A DNA stretch of 64,000 nt from positions 62,001 through 126,000 of the forward strand of contig NZ_CABPSH010000001.1 of assembly GCF_902459725.1 (NCBI RefSeq), in the 5' to 3' direction. Positions 8,660 to 19,263 of the stretch are shown piece by piece. Within the stretch, counting starts at the first letter, position 1. Each line of letters opens with the position of its first letter. The notes beneath the pieces were generated by a model that had not been told where the DNA came from, did not search any database, and was given only the letters and a program-made list of their open reading frames with translations. This DNA is from Pandoraea eparura. Its GTDB lineage: Bacteria; Pseudomonadota; Gammaproteobacteria; Burkholderiales; Burkholderiaceae. The translations under genes and the position numbers were made by a program.

Positions 8660-9931
8660 ATGAACAAGGTCAACTTCACCAGTGAACGGGTCGCAAATTT
8701 CAGCTCAGAACCCGGGAAGCAGCAAACGCTTCATTGGGATGCGAAGATACCTGGCCTAGGCGTCCGCGTAACGTCGAATGGAGCCAAGTCCTTCATCTTC
8801 GAAGGACGCCTCAACGGCAAGACAATTCGAATCACGATCGGCGACACCCGTACGTGGACGATTGCGAAGGCCCAAACTGAGGCAACGCGCCTTAAGCTCC
8901 TAACAGACCAAGGACGCGATCCTCGAGCGGAAAAAGCCGAGGCGCAGGCAGCGGCAAGAACGGCCGAGCTCCAGATGAAGAGAGAACAAGCGACGGTCGC
9001 TCAGGCGTGGGCGAAGTATCTAGAAGCAAACAAATCGAACTGGGGGGAGCGTCATCTGCAAGACCACATCAATCTGGCGCAGCCCGGCGGGGGAGCCAAG
9101 ATTCGCGGAAAAGGACTAACCAGACCTGGTCCGCTCGCACCGCTGATGCAACTTCGGCTGGCGGAACTCACTCCCGATACAGTTTCGAAATGGCTCGCAA
9201 CCGAATCAGCAGATCGCCCAACCGGAGCGGAACAGTCATATAGAAAACTGCGAGCGTTTCTGCGTTGGTGCGATGAGCAACCTGCGTTTGCGAGCATCGC
9301 GCATGCGAAGGCATGCTCCGCTCGCGCGGTGAAAGAGTCGGTACCACGCCCGCAAGTGAAGACGGACTGCCTACAGCGCGAGCAGTTGAAACTCTGGTTC
9401 GCCGAAGTACGGAAGATCCCCAATCCAGTCATCTCCGCGTACCTTCAGGCCCTGCTTATTACGGGCGCTCGACGCGAAGAGTTGGCGCAGTTGAAATGGA
9501 CCGATGTGGATTTTCAATGGGGGAGCCTGTCACTCGCAGACAAAATCGAAGCGGCAGGCAGAGTAATCCCGTTGACGCCATACGTCGCTCAGATGCTTGA
9601 GCAGCTGCCGCGCATCAACGAGTGGGTCTTTAGCAGCCCAACGGCCGAAGATGGAAGAATTGTCGAGCCGAGAAAAGCTCACATGAAAGCGCTGAACCAT
9701 GCCAAGCTGCCGCACATCAGCGTACATGGCCTGCGCCGGTCCTTCGGGACGCTGTGCGAGTGGATTGAGATGCCCGCTGGCGTGTCAGCCCAGATCATGG
9801 GGCACAAGCCTAGTGCACTAGCGGAGAAGCACTATCGGCGACGCCCCCTGGACATGCTTCGCATGTGGCACAAGAGAATTGAGAACTGGATTTTAGAACA
9901 AGCAAGCATCAGGCTTGAGACTGAAAGTTAG
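8660..9931 (+). CDS. tyrosine-type site-specific integrase (P4-like)
   Basis: 423 residues. N-terminal arm domain of the DUF4102 type (GKQQTLHWDAKIPGLGVRVT, SFIFEGRLNGKTIRITIG), central SAM-like core-binding domain (about 100-210), then the catalytic domain: Arg in LITGARREEL, Lys/beta region LSLADKIEAAGRVIPLT, H-x-x-R in HGLRRSFG, His in QIMGHKPSA, and nucleophile Tyr in EKHYRRRP. Full length, all catalytic residues present. It faces away from the adjacent tRNA-Arg fragment, typical for an island integrase beside its att site. Confidence 0.95.
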   Translation: MNKVNFTSERVANFSSEPGKQQTLHWDAKIPGLGVRVTSNGAKSFIFEGRLNGKTIRITIGDTRTWTIAKAQTEATRLKLLTDQGRDPRAEKAEAQAAARTAELQMKREQATVAQAWAKYLEANKSNWGERHLQDHINLAQPGGGAKIRGKGLTRPGPLAPLMQLRLAELTPDTVSKWLATESADRPTGAEQSYRKLRAFLRWCDEQPAFASIAHAKACSARAVKESVPRPQVKTDCLQREQLKLWFAEVRKIPNPVISAYLQALLITGARREELAQLKWTDVDFQWGSLSLADKIEAAGRVIPLTPYVAQMLEQLPRINEWVFSSPTAEDGRIVEPRKAHMKALNHAKLPHISVHGLRRSFGTLCEWIEMPAGVSAQIMGHKPSALAEKHYRRRPLDMLRMWHKRIENWILEQASIRLETES

Positions 9932-9943
9932 CTGTGTAAGTCG

Positions 9944-9978
9944 GGACCTGATCTCTCAGTCAGCGTCAGATCAGGTCC
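9944..9978. repeat. perfect 11-bp inverted repeat downstream of integrase
   Basis: GGACCTGATCT (9944-9954) and AGATCAGGTCC (9968-9978) flank a 13-nt loop. It is a strong hairpin 12 bp after the integrase stop but has no T-run, so it may be a factor-assisted terminator or a protein-binding site. Confidence 0.6.
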
Positions 9979-10023
9979 AAGATTGCTTGGACGTCAAGTC
10001 ATCAAGGGCCGTGTTCGACCCTC

Positions 10024-11690
10024 GCTGTGTGGAAACATCGACAGAACCGTAATATGACGCGCTGCTCTTACACCGTCTGGCGTAGATAACTGCCTCGGCG
10101 GCCAATGCGGCACGACGCACGATTGAACGGCTCTGAGGCCCTATAAAACGGTATTGGGAGGCCGTTTTAGGACCAATGAAGTGCTCACGCACCCGCCAGC
10201 CGCATCGCTTTCATTGTCTTCTTGAACCCGAGGATTCTCAGGACTCGCATGAGATTGTAGGCAAGTACGTTCAGACTCATCTCGGTCCCCACGTTGGGCA
10301 GCCTGCGTGTCAGGAAGTGTGTGTGGCCCATCCAGTGCTTGAACGTCCCAAAGACGTGTTCAACGGTCTGCCTGCGTACCGCCATCGCGTCCGGTGTCTT
10401 GTTGAGCCGACGCTGGACCGCCTCGAGCACCGACTCATGTTCCCATCGGGTAATTCGCCGATACTGACTTGGCGTGCATCGCGACTTCATGGGGCACTGA
10501 GGACAGGAACTGCTCCAGTAGCGACGCAGTTGCATGCCATGCTCCTCTCCGGTGAAACGGTAGATCGCACGTTCGCCCGCGGGACATTGGTATTCATCGT
10601 CGCGGGCGATGTAGATGAAGTCGGCCCTGTCGAATCGACCATGAGCTTTTGCGCTTGATGTCGTGGGCTTCGGCAACATGACTGCAATGCCCGCATCCGC
10701 GCACTCCTTGATCTGAGGCGCACTGTAGTAGCCACGATCGGCGACTGCCCGCAGCTTGCTCCTACCCATCGCATTGCGTGCAGCTTTAGCCATAGGGCTG
10801 AGCTGAGCCCGGTCGCTGCCAGAGTTTGTGACCTCATGAGCAACGATAAGGTGGTGTTTTGCGTCTACTGCCACCTGTACGTTGTAGCCCACCATTCCCG
10901 AGCCTCTGCCGCTCGTCGCCATGGAACGCGCGTCGGGATCGGTCATCGATAGCTGACCATCAGGCTGCGTCTTGAGTTGCTCCTTGATCTGGTCGAGGCT
11001 GCGCATCTTCTCGCGCAAGCGCGCGATCTTGTCCTGTAGTCGACTTGTCTTCGCTTCCAGCTCAGCAGGTTGCGTCCGATCGGCAGTCTCCAGCGCACTC
11101 AGATACCGCTGGATGCTCTCCTCGATCTGCTTCTGGCGCTTGTCGACCTTACCCTCGGTGAAGTTGCGATCACGCGTGTTGACCGCCTTTAACTTGCTGC
11201 CATCGATCGCAACAAGCGCTTGCGAGAACAGCTTCAGCTCACGGCATAGCACCACAAAGCGGTGACATACATTGTGGATGCCTTTGCCGTTGTCACGACG
11301 GAAGTCGGCGATGGTTTTGAAGTCCGGCGCCAGACGGCCCGTGAGCCACATCAACTCAACATTGCGTTGGCACTCACGCTCCAGGCGACGGCTCGACTGA
11401 ACCCGGTTCAGGTAGCCGTAGATATAAATCTTCAACAGCACGGCGGGATGATAGGACGGGCGCCCCGTAGTCACCGGCATGGCGCCATCGAAGCCCAATG
11501 ATCCAAGGTCAAGCTCGTCAACGAACGCCTCGATGATCCTGACCGGATTGTCCTCGGCCACGAAGTCATCGAGGCATTCTGGAAGCAACGTCAATTGCTT
11601 GCGGTCTTCGCCTTCTATGAATCGCTTCATCCGGTCACCCTAGCTGAAGGAGTTGAACCTGTTTAGGCGATCAACGCGTTTTCACACAGC
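10024..11690 (-). mobile_element. IS1182-family insertion sequence
   Basis: Ends are proposed from matching short terminal repeats: GCTGTGTGGAAAC at 10024-10036 and, inverted, GTTTTCACACAGC at 11678-11690 (12 of 13 match). They enclose one transposase gene, giving about 1.67 kb, the usual IS1182-family size. I see no clear target duplication, so the exact ends are tentative. Confidence 0.7.
10185..11630 (-). CDS. IS1182-family transposase
   Basis: 481 residues, full length for the family. N-terminal DUF772-type region (RPSYHPAVLLKIYIYGYLNRVQ) and LTGRLAPDFKTIADFRRDN with the first acidic residue. Then a DDE core: VAIDGSKLKAVNTRDRNF, GYNVQVAVDAKHHLIVAHEVTN, and RAVADRGYYSAPQIKECADAG with the second Asp. 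A C-terminal cysteine cluster (SSSCPQCPMKSRCT) and RRQTVEHVFGTFKHWMG holding the Glu complete it. No frameshift seen, so it may be active. Confidence 0.95.
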   Translation of the reverse strand: MKRFIEGEDRKQLTLLPECLDDFVAEDNPVRIIEAFVDELDLGSLGFDGAMPVTTGRPSYHPAVLLKIYIYGYLNRVQSSRRLERECQRNVELMWLTGRLAPDFKTIADFRRDNGKGIHNVCHRFVVLCRELKLFSQALVAIDGSKLKAVNTRDRNFTEGKVDKRQKQIEESIQRYLSALETADRTQPAELEAKTSRLQDKIARLREKMRSLDQIKEQLKTQPDGQLSMTDPDARSMATSGRGSGMVGYNVQVAVDAKHHLIVAHEVTNSGSDRAQLSPMAKAARNAMGRSKLRAVADRGYYSAPQIKECADAGIAVMLPKPTTSSAKAHGRFDRADFIYIARDDEYQCPAGERAIYRFTGEEHGMQLRRYWSSSCPQCPMKSRCTPSQYRRITRWEHESVLEAVQRRLNKTPDAMAVRRQTVEHVFGTFKHWMGHTHFLTRRLPNVGTEMSLNVLAYNLMRVLRILGFKKTMKAMRLAGA

Positions 11691-11773
11691 CTGGACCCAA
11701 AGCGGACCACACTTATCCTGAAACGCACGACCGCAAAGCTTCCTGCACCGGTTATTCCACGCTGATTCTAGAA

Positions 11774-11812
11774 ACGCATCTAGCATCGATGCCTCGACGT
11801 TGCTAGATGCGT
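11774..11812. repeat. perfect 12-bp inverted repeat
   Basis: ACGCATCTAGCA (11774-11785) and TGCTAGATGCGT (11801-11812) with a 15-nt loop, between the IS1182 element and an IS3 remnant. Function unknown; it could be the end of a decayed element. The rest of 11691-12057 shows no convincing gene. Confidence 0.55.
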
Positions 11813-12057
11813 GCTGAAACGACATCGTCGAGCGCAGCACAGGCCGAGAGGATGTTGTCGGGCCGGAGATTTGTTATGCTGAAAAGGAGGCCGTTCCTTG
11901 CGAGCTCGGACCGCAGGTGCCATGTAGAGAGCGCGGACGGTGCAAGGTTTTGCTTTCGTGCGTAATGAACGATTTCTCGGTCATCGACGCCGTCAGGCAG
12001 CTTGACAATAAGACCCAATCCCGACACCACGACTTTCGAAAATCTATTGCTGTCTAC

Positions 12058-12261
12058 GTAACCGGCAGCACCCCAGAAAGCCTCGTTAAAACGATGAAGC
12101 GCGATTATGTGGCCTACATGCCCGAGCTTGATGCCGTGGCGACTGTGCGCAATCTGACCGCCCCGATCGATCATTACAGCGAGCATCATTCACACAGCAC
12201 GCTGAAATATCGCCCAACTCGCAAGTTTCGGCGCAAAACTAGCGCATCAACTCAAGATTGA
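12058..12261 (+). pseudogene. IS3-family transposase (OrfB) C-terminal remnant
   Basis: The reading frame encodes TGSTPESLVKTMKRDYV...IDHYSEHHSHSTLKYRPTRKFRR. This matches the end of the IS3 integrase core, where the final Glu region is normally ...SPQSNGMAEAFVKTLKRDYV and the tail is HYNEHHPHSALKYRSPREFRR. The catalytic upstream part is missing and the SNGMAE segment is lost, so this is a decayed fragment. Confidence 0.65.
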
Positions 12262-12375
12262 GATTGTGTTCGACGATATGGATGCAAATCCAACTTCACT
12301 CTAGCTTCTTAGCGCCCAGGGAAATCAGGGGGCTTCAGAAAGCACCCTACTGATACGGTTACGTCATCGCTCATA

Positions 12376-14682
12376 ATGAAAAACGCCGAATTCAAATCCA
12401 CGCTGGAATCACAGCGGTTGGCCATTCTTCGCGAACTAAACATACTAGACTCTCCGCCATCGGACGAGCTTGATCGTATTACCCGTATTGCATGCCAGGT
12501 CTTCGATATACCGATTGCACTAGTGTCCCTAATCGACTGCGATCGTCAGTGGTTTAAGTCACGCACCGGTCTCGAAGTCCCCGAAACGGCACGAGACATA
12601 TCATTCTGCACCCACGCCGTGGAAGCTGACGCTACATTCGTCGTCCGCGACGCGCTCGCCGACGCTCGCTTTATCAAGAATCCTTTGGTTACAGGTGAGC
12701 CTGCTATACGGTTTTACGCCGGTCGGCCGCTGCGCTCACTTAGTGGCGTACCAATCGGCACTCTGTGCATCATCGATCGCAAATCGCGCGAGTTTTCATC
12801 GCATGACGAAGGATTGCTCGATGACCTGGCAACGATGGCCGAGCACTTTTTCCATTCACTGGAGTCCCATCAACGCTCCGAACGCGCCCGTCACGCTCGC
12901 CAGCGTACTGAGGCACTCTATACTCGAATCGTCGAGCAGGCCTCGGTAGGAATCGCCCTTCTGTCCGCGGAGTCAGCCGACGGGACGTGGCTCGAGGTCA
13001 ATGCTGGGTTTGCCAAAATGCTGGGCTACCCACTGGACCGCATGCGGGGTATGCGGTTTGAACAAATTACGTATGCCGATGATTTGCAAGCGAACCTGGC
13101 AGCATTCGAAAGCCTCATAGCTGGAAAAGTTCATTCTTATAACCTAGAAAAGCGCTTCATTCGCGCCGACGGTAAGCCGCTTTGGGTCGAGGTGTCGGTT
13201 TCCCGACTTACGGACAGCGAGAGCACGGAACCCCGTTTTGTCATGGTCGTGAGCGATATCGATGCTCGCAAGAAGACTGAGCTTAAGCTGGTCGAGCTTG
13301 GCGCCCAGCTCGAAGCGATGGTTATCGACCGCACTAGTCAACTGAATAACGCAGTTGCCTCGCTTGCAATCGAGGCACAGCAAAGACGTCAGGCCGAAAT
13401 GCGAGCTTCCTCAGAGCGGGAGCGCCTACGAGCAACACTTGAAAACGCGACGGATGCTTTTATAGAGGCCAACGAAGACGGACGGATTCAGATGTGGAAC
13501 CGGTCCGCGGAGCAAACATTCGGTTGGCGCGCAGATGAGGTCATTGGCAAGGACATTGCTGAACTTATCGTACCCCTGTCTCAGCGCAGTGCGCACCAGC
13601 ACGCGTTCACGGCTGCAGTGGCCACCCAAAACTGGAGTCTAGTTGGAAAGCGGATTGAGATGACGGCTCAGCGTCGCTCGGGTGAATTGTTCCCCGTCGA
13701 GATGACGCTTGCAGTTACCTCTTTCGAAGGCCGATCTCTTGTAAGCGCGTTTATTCACGACATCTCGAAAAGAAAGCAAGACGAGCAGACAATCCGTGTG
13801 GCAGCGACACGGCTTAAAACGATTACCGACAATATTCCGGCGCTTATCGGATATCTGGATGACAGGGAAATATACCGGTTCCACAACAGTCAGCACGAAA
13901 CCTTCCTCGGCGTGGAAACGACAAAAATCGCCAACCGGCACGTCCGGCATATTTTTGGCAACGCACTGTACAGTAGGGCGCAACCATACATCCAGCAAGC
14001 ACTTTCTGGCGACGAAATCTCCTTCGAATTTCAGTCGAGCCAACAACGTGGCTCCCGCTGGTTCTCCATTCATCTCGTACCTGATCGGCAGCACGACAGC
14101 GATGGCGCCCAAGATCGTATTGCAGGCGCGTATATGCTCGCCACCGATATTACCGATCGCAAGCGCGGGGAGCACCGTCTTCGGCACGCGGCAACCCACG
14201 ACTTCCTGACCGGTTTGCCAAATCGGCGGGCATTTGTCGCGAGGCTCGACGAAGTCATAATCCGCGCCAGAGCTGAGGGGACGAAGTTCGCGGTCATTTT
14301 TATCGATCTCGACGATTTTAAGCAAATAAATGACAGGTGCGGGCATGATGTGGGAGATGCCCTGCTTCGTGAGTTCGCCAAGTTAGCACGCGACGGCTTC
14401 CGGACAACAGATTTTGTTGCGCGTCTTGCAGGTGATGAGTTTGTCGCAGTCGTGGAAGACTTGCCGGCCTCGGGCAATGAACCCGAATCGATTCTTCAGC
14501 GATTGCGCGAAAAGTTGGATGCTGATCTCGTGTTGGGTGAGCAGTTGATACGGATTTCCGCCAGCATCGGAGCCGCAGTTTCCGATGGCACTACAGACAG
14601 CACAAGCCTGCTTCGCCGTGCCGACCAGGCGATGTACCGAGCAAAACAGCAAGGAAAGAATCAAACGATCATTTCGCAATAG
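12376..14682 (+). CDS. GAF-PAS-PAS-PAS-GGDEF diguanylate cyclase
   Basis: 768 residues. Domains: GAF (about 25-170; ITRIACQVFDIPIALVSLID, FCTHAVEADATFVVRDALAD, RFYAGRPLRS); PAS with PAC (about 185-305); coiled linker (about 310-345); PAS (about 350-470); PAS (about 475-600); GGDEF (about 605-768). The catalytic motif is AGDEF in RLAGDEFVA, a permitted active variant, and the inhibitory I-site RxxD is present five residues before it (RTTD). It should make c-di-GMP in response to cytoplasmic signals; no membrane segment is seen. It lies 14 bp before the next, IS-disrupted c-di-GMP gene, so both were probably co-transcribed. Confidence 0.93.
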   Translation: MKNAEFKSTLESQRLAILRELNILDSPPSDELDRITRIACQVFDIPIALVSLIDCDRQWFKSRTGLEVPETARDISFCTHAVEADATFVVRDALADARFIKNPLVTGEPAIRFYAGRPLRSLSGVPIGTLCIIDRKSREFSSHDEGLLDDLATMAEHFFHSLESHQRSERARHARQRTEALYTRIVEQASVGIALLSAESADGTWLEVNAGFAKMLGYPLDRMRGMRFEQITYADDLQANLAAFESLIAGKVHSYNLEKRFIRADGKPLWVEVSVSRLTDSESTEPRFVMVVSDIDARKKTELKLVELGAQLEAMVIDRTSQLNNAVASLAIEAQQRRQAEMRASSERERLRATLENATDAFIEANEDGRIQMWNRSAEQTFGWRADEVIGKDIAELIVPLSQRSAHQHAFTAAVATQNWSLVGKRIEMTAQRRSGELFPVEMTLAVTSFEGRSLVSAFIHDISKRKQDEQTIRVAATRLKTITDNIPALIGYLDDREIYRFHNSQHETFLGVETTKIANRHVRHIFGNALYSRAQPYIQQALSGDEISFEFQSSQQRGSRWFSIHLVPDRQHDSDGAQDRIAGAYMLATDITDRKRGEHRLRHAATHDFLTGLPNRRAFVARLDEVIIRARAEGTKFAVIFIDLDDFKQINDRCGHDVGDALLREFAKLARDGFRTTDFVARLAGDEFVAVVEDLPASGNEPESILQRLREKLDADLVLGEQLIRISASIGAAVSDGTTDSTSLLRRADQAMYRAKQQGKNQTIISQ

Positions 14683-17600
14683 TCGCGGAGCCTAGCATGG
14701 CAGGATACAAGCTGATCAAAAGCCTTCATGCGCGGATTCTTCTAGTGATCTGCGCTGCTGCATTCCCGCTGCTCATCGGAAGCGCTTATTACCTGCAAAG
14801 GCAGACGGAGCTGCTTCGCAATAGTACCCGTCTGGAGTCAACCCAATTTCTCAGGCTAGCTGCAGGTTATACGAAGTCAGAAATTTCCGGGACGGGGGAG
14901 ACGCTTGCAGCTATCTCGGTGAGTCCGGCTATCCATAGTCGCAACTGGCCGCTTTGCAACAGCTACCTCAATAGGCTCGTTACACAGCGCTCGGACCGAT
15001 ACTCCAACGTCGGCGTGATCGACCTTGATGGTCGCGTCCTGTGTAGCGGCGTTCATCCCGGCGCCGGTAACTTCCCAAATCTAGGAGACCGCACCTATTT
15101 CCGCCGCGCTCTGATACATCCCGGTTTGGCTATCGGGGACTATCAACAGGGGAGGCTAACCGGCTTGCCGTCGATCGCAGTCTCCACAGCGCTGCGTGAC
15201 GAAAGCGGAAGGCCCTTTGCCGTGGTATTTGCCTCGTTGCGCCTGGGATCTCTAGAACGCATGGGCGCCGCCCCAGGCGACCGAGACGCAAACATCACAA
15301 TCCTTGATAGAAATGGAACGATCCTGGTTGCATCAGACCCGTTAATCGGGCGCGTCGGCGAGCCGCTTCATAACGTGCAGCTTCGCCGCGCAATCATGGA
15401 GCAATCCCAAGGCGTTCAGCTTTCGACAGGTTCCTCTGGAGATTTTCGTCTCGTAGGCTCGACACTGGCGGGATCTCCCGATGACCCTTCAGCCATTATT
15501 GTTCTCTATACATCCCGCGGATCAAGCGTATTCGCCAGCCTGCGGCGCGACCTGTGGCTCGGAACGCTTGTTGCGGCTGCATTGATTTTGTTGGCCGTCG
15601 GTGCGGGGTGGACTGGTACGAACGCGCTGATAGGGCGGAACATCCGTCGCATCGCTAATGCCGCAGCGCGGCTGCGCGAGCGGGATTTCAGCACGCGGGT
15701 GGCCTCTGAAGTTTCCGGTAGCGAATTTCAGTTGATCGCGATCCAGTTGGATGAAATGGCCAAGGAACTGGACCTTCGTGAACGCGACTGGCAGACATCG
15801 ATCGACAGGCAGTCCCATCAGGTTGAACTTCTGCGACGCATCGCTCAAACGGAACCACTCAATGGGATCCTGGAGTCAATTTGCGAGTTTGCCGAAGAGC
15901 AGGTGCCCGGATCACGCGCATCGTTGCTGCTTGTTGACGACGACCATTTTGTCGTCAGTTGCGTCGCGCCAGGGCTGCCCGAGGCGTTCCGGGAAGGTCT
16001 CATCGACGCTCGCGCGGTGCACAGCGCTGGATCTTGCGGAACAGCAATTGCAGAGCACCGAGCAGTGATATCCGAGGACATTGAAAACGACCCGCTGTGG
16101 GCAAACTATCGTGATCTCGCGTCTGCGCATAACCTACGCGCCTGCTGGTCGTATCCCGTGGTCTCGACGGGGGACCGCGTGTCCGGTTCGTTTGCACTCT
16201 ATTTCAGCGAACACAGAACGCCGGGCTCAAACGAGCTGCCGGTTAGCCAGATGGCTGCCGAACTCGCCGCAGTCGCGATTGATCGGCACAGGACCGGCGA
16301 GGCTCTGTCTCAGTCGGAGGCGGAATACCGGTCGTTATTCGACACCAACCCATATCCCATGTGGGTATCGGATAAGGTAACTGGCAGGTTTCTTGCCGTG
16401 AACGATAGTGCGATCACACAATACGGATATCCGCGTGAAGCGCTTCTCGGCATGCAGGTCAGCGAGCTTGATGTGTCGTATGGGGAAGCGGAGGAAGAAG
16501 ATTCGGTGCATAGCGCCCACGCCCCGGCACTCCACGCAAAGAGCGTGAAGCTACATCGTGACGCACGGGGCGGCATGCTTGAAGTCGAGGTTGCTTATTT
16601 CCCCCTTGTCTTTAAGGGTAGAAATGCAACGCTTGCTCTGATTTCCGATGTCACATATCGCAGCAAGCTTACTCACACAATCCAGGAGCAGAAGGCGCTT
16701 TTCTCGCTGCTGATGGATTCCACGGTCGAAGCCATCTACGGCGTAGATCAAAACGGACTCTGTACTTTCGCGAATGCCGCTTGCGAACGGCTGCTCGGTT
16801 ATAGCGCAGCCTATATGGCGGGCCAATCGATGCATACGCTCGTTCACCACAGGCGCGAAGACGGCTCAACTTATGATCCAGCCGCGTGCCGTATCCATAA
16901 CAGCATTGAATCCGGGTCTCATGTGCACGTTGACGACGAAGTGTTCTGGAAGAGCGACGGCTCACCGATGCCAGTCGAGTACTGGGCGTATCCGATTGTT
17001 CGGGACGGTAAGGTGAACGGGTCGATCGTAACGTTCATCGATACAACGGAGCGCCGCAGGCAACAGGAGGAGCTACGTCGCCGCGCCACTTATGACGGCC
17101 TGACAGGACTTCTGAACCGTTCCAGCTTTGTCCTCGCGCTTGAGTCCCGGCTTGCTCGAGCCGATGCGCATAATCGACGTCCAGTCGTGGCCATACTCGA
17201 TCTTGACGGATTCAAGGAAATAAACGACTCACTGGGGCATGCGGCAGGTGACAATCTCCTTCGTGACGTGGCCGAACGGTTGTGTAATGTGATTGACTCA
17301 TCAGGCGACGTTGGTCGGCTCGGTGGCGACGAGTTCGTTTTCGTTCTTGACGAAATCGACGCACGATCGATCAACACAAGCGTCGAGGCTGTTCTAGAAG
17401 CAATACGCCAGCCGTTTAGCATTTCCGGCCTAGATGTCCAGATTAGCGGCAGCATCGGCGCCGCGCGATTTCCCGGAGCCGGCCTCGACGCGGACACGCT
17501 GCTGCGCAGCGCGGACGCAGCGATGTACGCGGCCAAAAAAGACGGGCATGGGTTCACTCTGACAGAGCGGGTAGACTCTGGAATTCCCCGTCCATTTCTG

Positions 17601-18025
17601 ATGAGCGAATTGCGACACGCCCTGCAGAAAAATGAATTCGTCCTATATTTTCAACCGAAGGTTTCGCTGCAGGGGCAGACGCGCATCGGTTTCGAGGCCC
17701 TCTTGCGCTGGAATCACCCCGAACTTGGAATGGTCGGTCCAGGCGAGTTCATGCCGATGATTGAGCTCAGCGACCTAATCCATCCGCTCACAGATTGGGT
17801 CATTGACTCAGCCGTGTCCCAGTTCAGAGCCGTCGTCGATACGTGGCCTGATGCGTTTATTGCAGTCAACGTGTCGATGCGCAACCTCATCGACCAGCAG
17901 TTTGCATCGCGGGTTCGCGCGCTGCTTGAGTTGCACCACTTCCCAATGGATCGCCTGAAGCTAGAGGTGACAGAGTGAATCGCCCCGGATTTGGAGGAGG
18001 CTCCAACTCTTGAGAAAATGGAGCC

Positions 18026-18352
18026 ATGAACAAGAAATCGAGCAAGTTTTCCCCGGAAGTCCGGGAGCGCGCAGTGCGCCTGGTGCGCGAGCAGCGTAGC
18101 GAGCATCCCTCGCTGTGGGCGGCAGTCGAGTCGATTGCACCGATGATCGGCTGCACGCCGCAAACACTGAACGATTGGGTCAAGCGCGACGAGATCGATA
18201 ACGGCGAACGTGCCGGCCTGACCACGAGCGAACGCGAGCGCCTGAAAACACTGGAGCGCGAGAACAAGGAATTGCGCAAGACCAACGAGATTCTCAAACT
18301 GGCCAGCGCGTTTTTCGCCCAGGCGGAACTCGACCGCCGTATCAAGTCCTGA
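18026..18352 (+). CDS. IS3-family transposase OrfA
   Basis: 108 residues. Helix-turn-helix ([37 protein letters not shown] split over about residues 5-45) and the leucine-zipper-like tail ([16 protein letters not shown] region) typical of IS3 OrfA. Its end overlaps the OrfB frame; a T5C slippery stretch near 18311 is a plausible frameshift point. Confidence 0.92.
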   Translation: MNKKSSKFSPEVRERAVRLVREQRSEHPSLWAAVESIAPMIGCTPQTLNDWVKRDEIDNGERAGLTTSERERLKTLERENKELRKTNEILKLASAFFAQAELDRRIKS

Positions 18353-18408
18353 AAGCCTTCATCGATCAGCATCGCGACACCTTCGGGGTCGAGTCGATCT
18401 GCAAGGTC

Positions 18409-19263
18409 TTGCGGATTGCCCCGTCGGGTTACTGGCGCCATGCTGCCCAGCTTCGCGATCCGTCGAAGCGCTGCGCCCGAGTCAAGCGTGATGACGTGCT
18501 GTGCCCGGAAATCCAGCGTATCTGGCACGCCAACATGCGGGTCTACGGCGCAGACAAGGTCTGGAGGCAGATGAACCGGGAGCAAATTCGTGTGGCCCGC
18601 TGCACGGTCGAGAGATTGATGCAGCGGCTGGGATTGCAAGGCGCGGTTCGCGGCAAACGGGTTCGCACGACGATTCCAGATGTCTCGGCACCTCGCGCGC
18701 TGGACCGGGTCAATCGCCAATTTACGGCCGACCGGCCGAATCAGCTTTGGGTTTCCGATTTCACCTACGTTTCGACGTGGCAGGGCTGGCTGTACGTGGC
18801 GTTCGTCATCGACGTGTTTGCGCGGCGCATCGTTGGCTGGCGGGTGAGTCGGACGATGCGCACCGACTTCGTACTCGATGCGCTTGAACAGGCGCTGTAT
18901 GCCCGCCAACCGGGCGGCGACGGGTCGCTGATCCATCACTCCGACAGGGGATCGCAATATGTTTCCATTCGGTACACCGAGCGACTTGCCGAAGCGGGCA
19001 TTGAGCCATCGGTCGGCAGCCGCGGCGACAGCTATGACAACGCCCTGGCGGAAACGATCAACGGTCTATACAAAACGGAACTGATTCACCGGCGAGCGCC
19101 TTGGAAAACAAGGGAATCCGTCGAGCTCGCCACCCTGGAATGGGTGGCCTGGTACAACCATCATCGGCTGATGGAACCGCTGGGCTATATCCCGCCAGCC
19201 GAGGCTGAGGCAAACTATTACAGGCAACTCAGAAATACTGCTGAAGCGCCCGCGATAACTTAA
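18409..19263 (+). CDS. IS3-family transposase OrfB (integrase core)
   Basis: 284 residues from the first ATG; in the element it is probably made only as an OrfAB fusion from frame -1. DDE motif visible: LWVSDFTYV (first Asp), LIHHSDRGSQY (second Asp) and the Glu in DSYDNALAETINGLYK. HTH_21-like segment at the N-terminus (MRVYGADKVWRQ). Complete, ending YYRQLRNTAEAPAIT. Confidence 0.95.
   Translation: MRIAPSGYWRHAAQLRDPSKRCARVKRDDVLCPEIQRIWHANMRVYGADKVWRQMNREQIRVARCTVERLMQRLGLQGAVRGKRVRTTIPDVSAPRALDRVNRQFTADRPNQLWVSDFTYVSTWQGWLYVAFVIDVFARRIVGWRVSRTMRTDFVLDALEQALYARQPGGDGSLIHHSDRGSQYVSIRYTERLAEAGIEPSVGSRGDSYDNALAETINGLYKTELIHRRAPWKTRESVELATLEWVAWYNHHRLMEPLGYIPPAEAEANYYRQLRNTAEAPAIT

Noticed and set aside
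17887-18957. 356-codon minus-strand frame across the IS3 element
   Set aside because: It crosses the IS border and mirrors OrfA/OrfB; low complexity and no motif.
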